From Bryobacteraceae bacterium (GTDB lineage: Bacteria; Acidobacteriota; Terriglobia; Bryobacterales; Bryobacteraceae), in NCBI GenBank assembly GCA_025980665.1, contig JAICXC010000028.1:1-47587 (forward strand): DNA of 47,587 nt, written 5' to 3'. The first letter of the stretch is position 1. Each line of letters begins with the position of its first letter. Made by a program: the position numbers and the translations under genes. Of this stretch, positions 1 through 8,204 are shown piece by piece. Under the pieces are notes generated by a model. It was not told where the DNA came from. It did no database searches and saw nothing but the letters and a program-made list of their open reading frames with translations.

Positions 1-218
1 ACTGGTTGCCCCAGCCATATATGCGGATTCCACAAAGGGAAGTGCCCCGCGTGGAGACTACGCGCGAAAAACTGGAGCCGGGGTATTTGCAGCTCCGTGA
101 GATCGTAATGATCGAACCATACGAACCGGGATGGGAAGAAAAGCAGCTTCCAATAAACGGCGGCTAGAAGCAGGAAAAGACCCGCGGCGATCGCGGTCCG
201 CTTGGTGAGAAGGCGCAT
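1..218 (-). CDS. YfhO-like membrane protein, N-terminal fragment
   Basis: The reverse strand is open from an ATG at 218 to the left edge, giving 72 residues; the gene continues outside the window. It begins MRLLTKRTAIAAG, followed by one hydrophobic segment (about residues 9-28). After this come an aspartate/histidine-containing loop (WFDHYD) and the tract FPLWNPHIWLGQP near residues 60-71. A first transmembrane helix followed by an F-P-x-W-N-P tract is typical of YfhO-family polytopic membrane proteins, which are linked to glycosylation of surface polymers, and of related lipid-sugar glycosyltransferases. The gene lies 32 bases downstream of the broken glycosyltransferase on the same strand, so the two may share a transcript. 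I see no good ribosome binding site. The family call is by motif only. Confidence 0.55.
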   Translation of the reverse strand, partial: MRLLTKRTAIAAGLFLLLAAVYWKLLFFPSRFVWFDHYDLTELQIPRLQFFARSLHAGHFPLWNPHIWLGQP

Positions 219-250
219 GACTTGCGGTGAATTACTTTAACATGGGATGC

Positions 251-1864
251 TTACCATCGCGCCGGAATCGGAGGGACCGGTTCCTTGTGCAACTTGGCGA
301 CGCGGCTCAGCAGGAATACGCGATTCGCTGAGTAGCGGAATATCTGGTGAGTGGGCTCGGCTTGGGAGATTACATCGGTCCAGCCCGCCGGAACATAAAA
401 ATCGATTCCCGGGTACGTGCGTATAACTGCTGTTAGATCGGCTGGGACCGCCAGCATGATCGTCGTGCCGATCGGTTCGGAGGAATTCTCGCCCCATTCG
501 CGCAGGCGCCGCGCATAGGTTGGCTCAAGCTCTGGAAGCGCTAAAAACTCATCGCGTGTGAGCACAATTCCGAGCGAAACATAATCCGGCTTGCCTGTTG
601 CCAAGGTATGCGAGGGATCCACCGCGGCATAGCGTACGTGGAACGGAAGCGTCTCGCTGTATAGATCATCATCCGTCTCGGCGGCGATTAGTTCCGTGTC
701 CCGTTGCAGATCGTAGTAAGCGCGCATGGCTCTGGCACCCTCCATCGGCGGCGTAACGGGTTGCGTCTTGAATAGCAGCAGCAGGGCTACCGGGAGGATC
801 GCTCGCCGTGGAATAACCAGTCCACCTAAGACGCACAAAGGCGGCAACAGCATCACGATGTACGTCAGATATTTCGCCTGAAACGAAGCCAGTGCCAGAA
901 TGGTGACCGCAGTCCAACAGAGAGCGAGAAGTTCCGGCAAGCGGTCGCGCGATCGCACGGCCCAGATGGCGCCAGCGATCCCCGCAGCCGCGTACAAAGA
1001 AAGAATTGGATCGAGTTGCCATAGTCGCTTTGCGTAAAAAGTCTGCGCCTGGTTGAAGAGACCGTTCGTTTCCGGATGCATCCCAATTCCCAGGAGCTGC
1101 ATGTCGACATATTCCGTCCAAAACCACTGTGGATGTGCGAGCAGCTGATAAACATGCCAGGGGGCGGCAACCAGCACGGCCACCCCTGCACTTGCCGCTA
1201 GGCGCACAAGAGGCGGCCGGAGTCTGGATGAAGCAACAAACCAGTAGACTGCCAAAGCAATCAGAGGCAACACGCCAGCAGCGCTCTTGGCCAGTATCGC
1301 CGCTCCGGTGAAGACGCCCGAGCAGATCCAGGTGCTGCGCCGCTCGATCTGCGGATCCAGAGCGACCGTTGTCATCGCGAGCGCGATGAACGCAGCCACC
1401 AAAATGTTAACGTCCACCAGATGAGCCATCGCCAGGTACACCGGACAGCTCAGTAGCATGGCCGCCGCGAGGGTTCCGGCACGGACCGAGCGGTACTTCG
1501 CGCACCAAAGGAAAACTGCTGCGCCGGCGGCGGCTCCGAATAGCAGACCGGGAAGGCGAATCGTGAATAGACTCAGTCCGAAAGCCTTCATCGAAAACGC
1601 CGAAAACCAATACACCAAGGGCGGTTTCTGAAAAAAGAGACGACCAAAGGCCTGGGGCGTCAGCCAGTTTCCCTCCTGTGCCATGCGCATGGACGCATTG
1701 ACTTACAGCGCCTCGTCGACAGCCCGGATCTTCAGTCTGGGATCGGTATAGCCAGCCCCGATTCCATCCTTGGTAGCGTCCCAGGCAAGCAGCGCAAAAC
1801 CGCCGAGGAGAACGGCAGTGGTGCACAAAACCAGACGATGGTGTTCGATCCTAGGGTGGAACAC
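251..1864 (-). pseudogene. GT39/ArnT-like glycosyltransferase interrupted by an in-frame TAA
   Basis: An integral-membrane glycosyltransferase of the PMT/ArnT type, which transfers sugar from a polyprenyl-phosphate donor outside the cytoplasmic membrane. The open part from ATG 1690 encodes 479 residues: the GNWLTP and KPPLVYW motifs, then about ten hydrophobic segments and a C-terminal soluble part. The same frame continues upstream through a hydrophobic helix and the family's first-loop sequence ending IRAVDEAL, then meets TAA at 1703-1705, then VNASMRMAQEGNWLTP. Family members normally read D-E-A-x-Y here, so the stop sits where a Tyr codon (TAC/TAT) is expected. The likely original start is GTG at 1864. 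The stop removes the first helix and the catalytic Asp from the downstream fragment. It is either a true nonsense mutation or a base-call error. Reinitiation at 1690 would give a protein without its active-site loop. Confidence 0.8.
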
Positions 1865-1888
1865 GGCGGCAGCTTTTGTGATTAGAGC

Positions 1889-1990
1889 TCAATCGCTCCC
1901 GTTAGCGACGACGAGGACCATTACGAAAACATATGCTACGCCCGCCAGCGCTACGATGATCACCCATACTTGCCAAGGCCAGCGCTTCAC
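1889..1990 (-). CDS. Possible 33-residue single-pass membrane protein
   Basis: A very short reverse-strand frame starts at GTG 1990 (or TTG 1996) and stops at TGA 1889-1891. It reads VKRWPWQVW, then a continuous hydrophobic run of about 20 residues, then a polar tail NGSD. The basic start, helix and short acidic tail are what a small membrane protein would look like. It stops 24 bases before the proposed GTG start of the broken glycosyltransferase, in the same frame, so it may be a leader gene or an old fragment. Ribosome binding is weak. I do not recognise it, and chance is possible at this length. Confidence 0.25.
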   Translation of the reverse strand: MKRWPWQVWVIIVALAGVAYVFVMVLVVANGSD

Positions 1991-2018
1991 ACTCAAGCAT
2001 TAGCACTATTTCTCTATC

Positions 2019-2046
2019 GCGCACAACGCTGAAACCCGCTGTGCGC
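2019..2046. repeat. 7-bp inverted repeat downstream of carD (possible terminator stem)
   Basis: GCGCACA at 2019-2025 and TGTGCGC at 2040-2046 form perfect arms around a 14-base loop, 24 bases past the carD stop codon on the reverse strand. The position fits a transcription end for carD, but the following reverse-strand bases are A-rich and not U-rich, so this is not a standard intrinsic terminator. Confidence 0.35.
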
Positions 2047-2069
2047 TCGTCGGGGGATGGAGCGATCGG

Positions 2070-2579
2070 CTAGATCGGCTCGGGTAAATGCAGTTGCGCC
2101 TTCACCAGCGCCTTCTCGAGCACCTGCGCGGCTTGAGTTTCGGTCATGCCGCGCGAAGTGGAAAGCTCCGTAATCAGCATGTGCCGCGCGCGATCCAGCA
2201 TCTTCTTTTCGCGGAACGACAGCACCTTGTCGGACTGCAGCACCAGCAGGCTCTTGAGCACTTCCGCGACGGCCAGAAGACTGCCGTCGCGCATCTTCTC
2301 CGTGTTGTCTTTGAAGCGATCTTTCCAATCGTGATAACGCGTGCAGCGGCCTTCCGAGAGGAAGTTCACCACGCGAGCCAGCTCACTATTGCGCGTGACG
2401 CGGCGCAGGCGCAGTTCTCCAACGTGCGAGAACGGCACCATCACCGTCAGGCTGTTGTAAGTGATTCTAAGGAGGTAAAAGCGTTCGAGATTGCCGGCGA
2501 AGGCCCTCGAACTGATGTTCTCGATAGTGGCGACCCCGTGGTTGGGGTAAACCACCTTCTCTCCAACTTGGAAAGTCAT
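2070..2579 (-). CDS. carD: CarD family RNA polymerase-binding transcription regulator
   Basis: A 169-residue cytoplasmic protein, the usual length for the CarD/CdnL family. Residues 1-60 form the RNA-polymerase-interacting domain, opening FQVGEKVVYPNHGVATIE and continuing with YLLRITYNSLTVMVP. Residues 65-165 are the helical domain that contacts the upstream edge of the promoter bubble, with RDGSLLAVAEVL and SFREKKMLDRAR. Family members stabilise open complexes, often at rRNA promoters. The ATG at 2579 follows AGGTG by 8 bases, and a strong promoter lies 54-82 bases upstream. The gene is monocistronic and divergent from ileS. Confidence 0.93.
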   Translation of the reverse strand: MTFQVGEKVVYPNHGVATIENISSRAFAGNLERFYLLRITYNSLTVMVPFSHVGELRLRRVTRNSELARVVNFLSEGRCTRYHDWKDRFKDNTEKMRDGSLLAVAEVLKSLLVLQSDKVLSFREKKMLDRARHMLITELSTSRGMTETQAAQVLEKALVKAQLHLPEPI

Positions 2580-2632
2580 GCGTGAAGCACCTGTGCCGGA
2601 GCGATCGTGGCCCGCCCAAATAGGCTCAGAGC

Positions 2633-2661
2633 ATCTTAATCTGAACTCGATCTACTGTCAA
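2633..2661 (-). promoter_or_regulatory. Sigma-70-type promoter for carD
   Basis: On the reverse strand TTGACA (2656-2661) is followed after exactly 17 bases by TAAGAT (2633-2638). This is a perfect -35 box and a 5-of-6 -10 box. It predicts a start near 2626 and a leader of about 47 bases before the carD ATG. It is one of the strongest promoter matches in the window, which fits an abundant global regulator. Confidence 0.75.
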
Positions 2662-2760
2662 TAAGAAAGTATGCCATTTGGCTACCGCGTGTAGCCCTTT
2701 GATTCTTAAGGTTTTCTGGACCCCACGCAAGGATATCGGTTACGATGAGAAGAATATCCG

Positions 2761-5550
2761 ATGGAATCCGCCAAATCTGCCAACTTGGAAATCAAAAAAA
2801 CGGTCCACCTTCCAAAGACCGACTTCTCCATGAAGGCCAATCTGGGGCAGTTGGAGCCGAGGCTGCTGGCCCAGTGGGACGAAACAGGGCTGTATAACGC
2901 GATTCGCGCGGCGCGTCTCGGAAGGCCCACTTATATCCTTCATGACGGACCTCCCTACGCCAACGGCAACATCCATCTGGGCCACGCGCTGAATAAGCTG
3001 CTAAAGGATTTCATCGTCAAGGTGAAGACCATGGAGGGCTACGATTCGCCCTATGTGCCGGGCTGGGACTGCCACGGCCTGCCGATCGAGCATAAGGTGG
3101 AGAGCGAGTTGGGCTCGAAACGGGCCACTATGTCGCCAGTCGAGATCCGCGCGGCCTGCCGCAAATACGCGGCCAAATACGTCGACCTGCAGCGCAAGGA
3201 CTTCATTCGTTTGGGCGTGCTGGGCCGATGGGCGGATCCGTATCTGACAATGAGCGCCGAATATGAGGCGGTCATCGCGGGGGCGTTCGTCGATTTCCTG
3301 GAAAAAGGTTACGTCTACAAAGGTCTCAAGCCGGTGAACTGGTGTACTTACGATCGTACCGCGCTGGCTGAGGCCGAAGTCGAGTACGAGAACCACACCA
3401 GCCCGTCGATTTGGGTTCGTTTTGCACTGATGAGCGATCCGGCGGCGATCGATCCTGCACTAAACAGCAAACGTGTCTGGGGCTTGATCTGGACGACCAC
3501 TCCCTGGACGATCCCGGCGAATCTTGCAATCTCATTTCATCCCAGCTATATCTATGTCGCGGCGGAAACGGCCGGCGATGTGTATATCGTCGCCAAGGAT
3601 CTGCTCGATCAGACGACGCTCGACTGCGGGTGGCAGGATGTTGAGGTCGTGGCCGAGTTCCCGGGCGCGCGACTGGAAACGACTGTGTTTCGTCATCCAT
3701 TTCTCGAGCGCGACTCCATCGGGATTCTGGGCGAGCATGTAACTCTCGAACAGGGAACCGGCGCGGTGCATACGGCTCCCGGCCACGGACAGGAAGACTA
3801 CGTCATCGGGCAGGCTTACGGTCTTCCGGTGTACTGTCCCGTCGATGGCGCTGGGAAATTCTTCGCGGCGGAAGGCGCGGCGGGAAAATTACCCGAGGAA
3901 CTTCTCGGAAAAACGATCTGGCAGGCCAACCCGCTGGTCATCGAAATTTTGAAAAACGCCGGGGCTCTGCTGGCCGAAAAGAATATCGAGCACAGCTATC
4001 CACACTGCTGGCGCTGCCACCATCCGACCATCTTCCGTGCGACGGAACAGTGGTTCATCGGCATGGATCGGAACAATCTGCGGGAGCGTGCTCTTGAAGC
4101 CATCAAGACGGTCAAATGGACGCCGTCGTGGGGCCAGGAGCGCATCTCCAACATGATCGCCACGCGGCCCGACTGGTGCATCTCCCGCCAAAAGCTGTGG
4201 GGCGTGCCGATCATCGTGTTTTATTGCGAAGGCTGTCAGGAACCACTCACTGACCGCAAGATTCTGGATCGCGTAGTCGACCAGTTTCGTCACAATAGTG
4301 TGGACATCTGGTATTCGCAATCCGCTGCGGAACTGGCAGGGCCCGATGCCAAATGCGGCAAGTGCGGCGGGAAATCCTTCAGAAAAGAAAGTGACATTCT
4401 GGACGTCTGGTTCGATTCCGGTGTGAGCCATCTAGCAGTGCTGACTCCTGAGAATTCCCTGCCCTGGCCGTGCGATCTGTATCTCGAAGGTGGCGATCAG
4501 TATCGCGGCTGGTTCCACAGCTCGCTGCTGGTGGGCGTGGCTCTGAAGGGCGCGGCGCCATATCGCGCGACCGCGACCAACGGATGGACACTCGACGGCG
4601 AAGGGCGCGCGCTTTCAAAATCGAGCGGCAGCGAGGCGGCTGAAAAAATCGTCAATAAGTATGGCGCCGACGTGCTGCGCCTATGGGTCGCCTCCATCGA
4701 CTTTACCGAGGATGTGCGGCTCTCGAATACGATCCTGGATCGCTTGATCGAGGCGTATCGCAAGCTGCGCAACACGTTCCGCTATGCGCTTGGCAACCTG
4801 CACGATTTCGATCCTGAGAAAGACGCCGTGCCGGTCGCGGAGATGCTTGAAATCGACCGTTGGATCCTGGCGCGAACCGAAGACTTGATCCGCCGCTGCC
4901 GGGGCTGGTATGACACGCTGGAGTTCCACAAAGTCTACCGAGCGATCTACGATTTCACCACGGCCGATTTGAGCGCGCGCTATTTTGACATCCTCAAGGA
5001 TCGCCTCTACACGGCGGCGACATCCAGTCCCGGGCGGCGCAGCGGGCAGAGCGCCCTTTACCGGGTTCACTATGCGTTGGTTCGATTGATCGCGCCGCTA
5101 CTCGCGTTCACTGCCGAAGAAGTCTGGAGCTATACGGCGAAACCGGCTAATGCCCCGAACAGCGTCCACCTGGCGCTGCTTCCCGAACCTGAAGAGGTCG
5201 CATCCGGACTGCCGGCGGTCACGCTTGCCGAATGGGACCGGCTGATGGAAGTTCGCGACGTGGTGCTGAAGGCTTTGGAAGAAGCCCGGCAGGCTAAACT
5301 CATCGGCACCTCGCTGGAAGCACGGGTGCGGCTGCAAGGTTATAAGGGATTCGAAGCACAGCTGCCTTCGGTATTCATCGTCTCGCAAGTGGTGTTAGAA
5401 CCCGGCGAGGAGCTCAAGGCTGTCATCGAACGTGCCGACGGCCTGAAGTGCGAACGCTGCTGGAAATATTCAACCGCGGTAGGTCAGGACGCCGAGTTCC
5501 CCACCGTGTGCGACTCGTGCTCGGCTGCGCTTAGGGACATGCAGGGATGA
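2761..5550 (+). CDS. ileS: Isoleucyl-tRNA synthetase
   Basis: A 929-residue class I aminoacyl-tRNA synthetase that charges tRNA-Ile and edits mischarged valine. The HIGH motif is HLGH (72-75) after GPPYANGN. The CP1 editing domain contains TTTPWTIPANLA. The KMSKS loop reads ALSKS (617-621), so the usual first lysine is Ala. The helical anticodon-binding domain follows, and the C-terminus has the CERC...CDSC zinc site. The ATG at 2761 has GAGAAG 9 bases upstream, and the N-terminus aligns with the usual start (HLPKTDFSMKA). The gene overlaps lspA by four bases. Length and domain order are normal for a bacterial-type IleS. Confidence 0.97.
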   Translation: MESAKSANLEIKKTVHLPKTDFSMKANLGQLEPRLLAQWDETGLYNAIRAARLGRPTYILHDGPPYANGNIHLGHALNKLLKDFIVKVKTMEGYDSPYVPGWDCHGLPIEHKVESELGSKRATMSPVEIRAACRKYAAKYVDLQRKDFIRLGVLGRWADPYLTMSAEYEAVIAGAFVDFLEKGYVYKGLKPVNWCTYDRTALAEAEVEYENHTSPSIWVRFALMSDPAAIDPALNSKRVWGLIWTTTPWTIPANLAISFHPSYIYVAAETAGDVYIVAKDLLDQTTLDCGWQDVEVVAEFPGARLETTVFRHPFLERDSIGILGEHVTLEQGTGAVHTAPGHGQEDYVIGQAYGLPVYCPVDGAGKFFAAEGAAGKLPEELLGKTIWQANPLVIEILKNAGALLAEKNIEHSYPHCWRCHHPTIFRATEQWFIGMDRNNLRERALEAIKTVKWTPSWGQERISNMIATRPDWCISRQKLWGVPIIVFYCEGCQEPLTDRKILDRVVDQFRHNSVDIWYSQSAAELAGPDAKCGKCGGKSFRKESDILDVWFDSGVSHLAVLTPENSLPWPCDLYLEGGDQYRGWFHSSLLVGVALKGAAPYRATATNGWTLDGEGRALSKSSGSEAAEKIVNKYGADVLRLWVASIDFTEDVRLSNTILDRLIEAYRKLRNTFRYALGNLHDFDPEKDAVPVAEMLEIDRWILARTEDLIRRCRGWYDTLEFHKVYRAIYDFTTADLSARYFDILKDRLYTAATSSPGRRSGQSALYRVHYALVRLIAPLLAFTAEEVWSYTAKPANAPNSVHLALLPEPEEVASGLPAVTLAEWDRLMEVRDVVLKALEEARQAKLIGTSLEARVRLQGYKGFEAQLPSVFIVSQVVLEPGEELKAVIERADGLKCERCWKYSTAVGQDAEFPTVCDSCSAALRDMQG

Positions 5551-6068
5551 ATCCGCGTTTGCGGACGGCCGCCATCGCCGCCGCTGTAGTCGTGGTTGAC
5601 CGGATTACGAAGATGTACATCCGGTCGGAATATACGTCATGGGACGTAACGCCGGTTATCGGCGGGTTCTTCAACATCGTGCACACCGAAAATCCGGGCG
5701 CTGCTTTCGGGATCCTTGCGGATTCCCCCAGCGCGTGGAGCAGCATGCTACTGGTGGCTGTATCTCTAATAGTGATGGCGATCCTCGGGGTGATGCTATG
5801 GAGGCCTCGACCGGCATCTTCTCAAGGCTCAGGCGTACAATCGCCCGGGCTGGTATCGGTCGGACTGGCGCTCGTTTTCGGCGGAGCCTGCGGCAACGTC
5901 TGGGACCGTCTGTTTCGGGGGACGGTGACCGACTTTCTCCAGGTGTTCTTCGGATCCTACGAATTCCCTTCTTTCAATGCAGCGGATTCCGCAATTACTG
6001 TGGGGGCGGTCCTGCTGTTGCTGGATCTGTGGCTGACACGCCACCAGCAGCACACCGAACATGGATAG
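5547..6068 (+). CDS. lspA: Lipoprotein signal peptidase (signal peptidase II)
   Basis: A 173-residue inner-membrane aspartic protease that removes the signal peptide of diacylglyceryl-modified prolipoproteins. Four hydrophobic helices are visible. The family signatures are ENPGAAFGIL near residue 50, GNVWDRLFRGTVTDF (first catalytic Asp in TDF) and FNAADSAI (second catalytic Asp in AAD). The ATG overlaps the ileS stop (ATGA), the common ileS-lspA arrangement, so translation is probably coupled. The efflux adaptor downstream carries a lipobox and is a possible substrate. The linker between helices 2 and 3 (RPRPASSQGSG) is somewhat longer than usual. Confidence 0.95.
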   Translation: MNPRLRTAAIAAAVVVVDRITKMYIRSEYTSWDVTPVIGGFFNIVHTENPGAAFGILADSPSAWSSMLLVAVSLIVMAILGVMLWRPRPASSQGSGVQSPGLVSVGLALVFGGACGNVWDRLFRGTVTDFLQVFFGSYEFPSFNAADSAITVGAVLLLLDLWLTRHQQHTEHG

Positions 6069-6144
6069 CCGTTCGCCGATGTTGCAACGCCATCCGCCGA
6101 AAATCCGTACTCCCCGTTAGTCTTTGCCCGCAATATCGGGATTG

Positions 6145-6174
6145 TTGACAGCGATGTACCCGGCTGGCTAGAAT
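6145..6174 (+). promoter_or_regulatory. Sigma-70-type promoter of the tetR-RND efflux operon
   Basis: TTGACA (6145-6150), an 18-base spacer, and TAGAAT (6169-6174) form a near-consensus promoter. Transcription should start near 6181, inside the operator at 6176-6191. This leaves only about 11 bases before the GTG at 6192. Confidence 0.75.
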
Positions 6175-6175
6175 T

Positions 6176-6191
6176 AAGTGAGTACTTACTT
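6176..6191. promoter_or_regulatory. Probable TetR-type operator (16-bp palindrome)
   Basis: AAGTGAGTACTTACTT is an inverted repeat of 8-bp half-sites with one mismatched pair. It begins two bases after the -10 box and ends at the base before the regulator's GTG. Position and size fit autorepression by the TetR protein it precedes: a bound dimer would cover the transcription start. Binding is inferred. Confidence 0.7.
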
Positions 6192-6875
6192 GTGAATACC
6201 CCTGTAGTTCCTGCGGCTCCGCCGCCAGCTCCGCCCCGGCACCGTCTGTCGTCCGACGACCGGCGCCGCCAGCTTCTGAGTCACGCGATCGCGTTATTCT
6301 CGCGCCACGGGTTCAGCGGGACTCGCACCAAGGACATCGCGGCGGCATGCGGCGTGAGCGAGGCGATTCTGTACCGGCATTTCGCCACCAAAGAAGACCT
6401 GTATCACGCGATTCTCGATACCCACGAAGCCGCCGCAGGCAAGGACGAGTGGTTGGCCGAGATGCGGGCGATTGCGGAACGCCGCGATGACCCGGAGTTT
6501 ATCCGCTGCATGTTCGCGCAGATTGTGAAATCGTTTCGTGAAGACACGGCCTTCCATCGGCTGATGCTGTACGCGGGCCTGGAAGGCCATTCTCTGCCCG
6601 CTTTGTTTCATGAGCGCATGGGATCCAGCACACTCGAATTCCTGCGCAACTACGTGGTGCTCCGGCAGCGCGAAGGAGCCTTCCGGAAAGGCAGTCCGGA
6701 CGTTCTCATGATGCTGCTGGCCTCGCCGGCGCTACAGTATGCCAGCAGCAAGTACATTTTCCGCCTGAAGACTTTCCTAGGCACGGACAAAGAGGCTGCC
6801 GAAGAATTCGCCAAGCTCCTGGTCGCAGCCTTGGCCCCGGCTCCTAAGAAAAAGACCAGCAAGCGAAAAGTATAA
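6192..6875 (+). CDS. TetR/AcrR family transcriptional regulator
   Basis: A 227-residue repressor-type protein. After a Pro/Ala-rich head (1-18) comes the DNA-binding domain: RRRQLLSHAIALFSRHGF, then the helix-turn-helix TRTKDIAAACGVSEAILYRHF (about 44-64). Residues 75-210 form the helical ligand-binding domain, and the tail is Lys-rich. GTG at 6192 is the only reasonable start before the DNA-binding domain. It lies directly against the operator with no room for a Shine-Dalgarno site if transcription starts near 6181. It is the first gene of the operon with the RND pump genes, 6 bases before the adaptor, so it probably represses its own operon and is released by a pump substrate. The ligand is unknown. 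Confidence 0.92.
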   Translation: MNTPVVPAAPPPAPPRHRLSSDDRRRQLLSHAIALFSRHGFSGTRTKDIAAACGVSEAILYRHFATKEDLYHAILDTHEAAAGKDEWLAEMRAIAERRDDPEFIRCMFAQIVKSFREDTAFHRLMLYAGLEGHSLPALFHERMGSSTLEFLRNYVVLRQREGAFRKGSPDVLMMLLASPALQYASSKYIFRLKTFLGTDKEAAEEFAKLLVAALAPAPKKKTSKRKV

Positions 6876-6881
6876 GAACAC

Positions 6882-8201
6882 ATGAGATTCAAAGTATTAT
6901 CGATCGTCCTAATTGCGGTGGCAGTAGCTGCTTGCCAGCGCTCGGAAACCAGCGCCTCCACCTCCTCTGCCACCGGAAAAGCCGCCGTCCAGACTCCTAC
7001 GGTCACAACCGTCCGCGCCGTTACGCGCGAAGTATCAGCGACTGTCCAGGCGACCGGCAGCTTTGTGGCTCACGATACCTCCGATGTCGCTGCAAACGAG
7101 GCGGGCATTATTGTTGCCACGCTAGTGGATGTCGGGGATTTCGTCCAAAAAGGCCAGGTGATCGCACGTCTGGACGATCGCGATGCCAAGCTGCGCGTGG
7201 ATCAGGCGCGCGCCGGACAGCAGCAGGCGGAGGCCTCGGTACGCCAGGCACAGTCCAAAATCGGCCTGGCGCAGAATCAGACGTTCGACCCAGGCACGGT
7301 TCCCGAGGTTCTGTCGGCGAAAGCCGCTTACGAGTCCGCGGTGGCTCAACAGAAACTCGCGCAGGCCGATGCCAAGCGTTACGAAAACCTGGTGAACAGC
7401 GGCGACGTTTCGCGTAGCGCCTTCGATAAGGCTCACACCCAGGTAGAAACTGCCGATGCGCAGGTGAATGCGACGCGCCAGCAGTACGAGGCTGCGCTCA
7501 ACGCGGCTCGCCAGAACTATCAGGGAGTGGCGACCCAGGAAGCCGGCCAACTTGGCACGCGCGCCCAACTGGCGATGGCGGAGAAGGTTTTAGCCGACAC
7601 TCAGGTCCGGGCGCCCTTCGCCGGATACGTCAGCGCACGCGCGGCTACGCCTGGCGAGTATGTTTCGACCAGTTCGAAGATCGCGACTATCTTGCGGGTA
7701 ACTCCCATCAAGCTCGAGCTGCAGGTACCGGAACTGTACGCCCAGCAGATGAAAAAAGGACTCAGTGTAGGAGCGAGCGTCACGGGCTACGCGGGACGGG
7801 TGTTTGACGGTATGGTAACCGCCATCAATCCGGCCGTGGATCCAAACTCGCGCACCTTCGTGGTGGAAGTTACCTTCCCCAACACCGATGTTGCTCTGCG
7901 GCCTGGAATGTTCGCCACGGCCCGCATCGTTTTGCCAGGAAGCACGCAAGGCATCTTTGTGCCGGCGAGCGCCTTAATTACAGACGCGACCACCAACTCG
8001 TCTCAGGTTTTTCTGATTCGTGATGGCAAGGCACGCCTGGCGGTGGTGCAGCTAGGCGAGCGGGACGGTGATCAAGTACGCATTCTGACGGGCATCCCCG
8101 CCGACGCTGTGGTAGCCACCGATCATTTACAGGATTTGTATGACGGCCAGAACGTGAAGGCGGCCGAGACACCTGAAACGAAGCGGGTCACGGGAGCTTG
8201 A
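6882..8201 (+). CDS. RND efflux periplasmic adaptor (membrane fusion) lipoprotein
   Basis: A 439-residue HlyD/AcrA-type adaptor that bridges the RND permease and the TolC channel. The N-terminus is a lipoprotein signal with lipobox VAAC, giving lipidated Cys18. The barrel-sandwich half-motif NEAGIIVATLVDVGDFVQKGQVIARLDD is split by a long Ala/Gln-rich coiled-coil hairpin (about 105-235). Then come VRAPFAGYVSARAATPGEYV and the beta-barrel and membrane-proximal domains. It lies between tetR and the permease, with 3 bases to the latter. The coiled coil is fairly long for an AcrA-like adaptor. The substrate cannot be told from sequence. Confidence 0.93.
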   Translation: MRFKVLSIVLIAVAVAACQRSETSASTSSATGKAAVQTPTVTTVRAVTREVSATVQATGSFVAHDTSDVAANEAGIIVATLVDVGDFVQKGQVIARLDDRDAKLRVDQARAGQQQAEASVRQAQSKIGLAQNQTFDPGTVPEVLSAKAAYESAVAQQKLAQADAKRYENLVNSGDVSRSAFDKAHTQVETADAQVNATRQQYEAALNAARQNYQGVATQEAGQLGTRAQLAMAEKVLADTQVRAPFAGYVSARAATPGEYVSTSSKIATILRVTPIKLELQVPELYAQQMKKGLSVGASVTGYAGRVFDGMVTAINPAVDPNSRTFVVEVTFPNTDVALRPGMFATARIVLPGSTQGIFVPASALITDATTNSSQVFLIRDGKARLAVVQLGERDGDQVRILTGIPADAVVATDHLQDLYDGQNVKAAETPETKRVTGA

Positions 8202-8204
8202 AGC

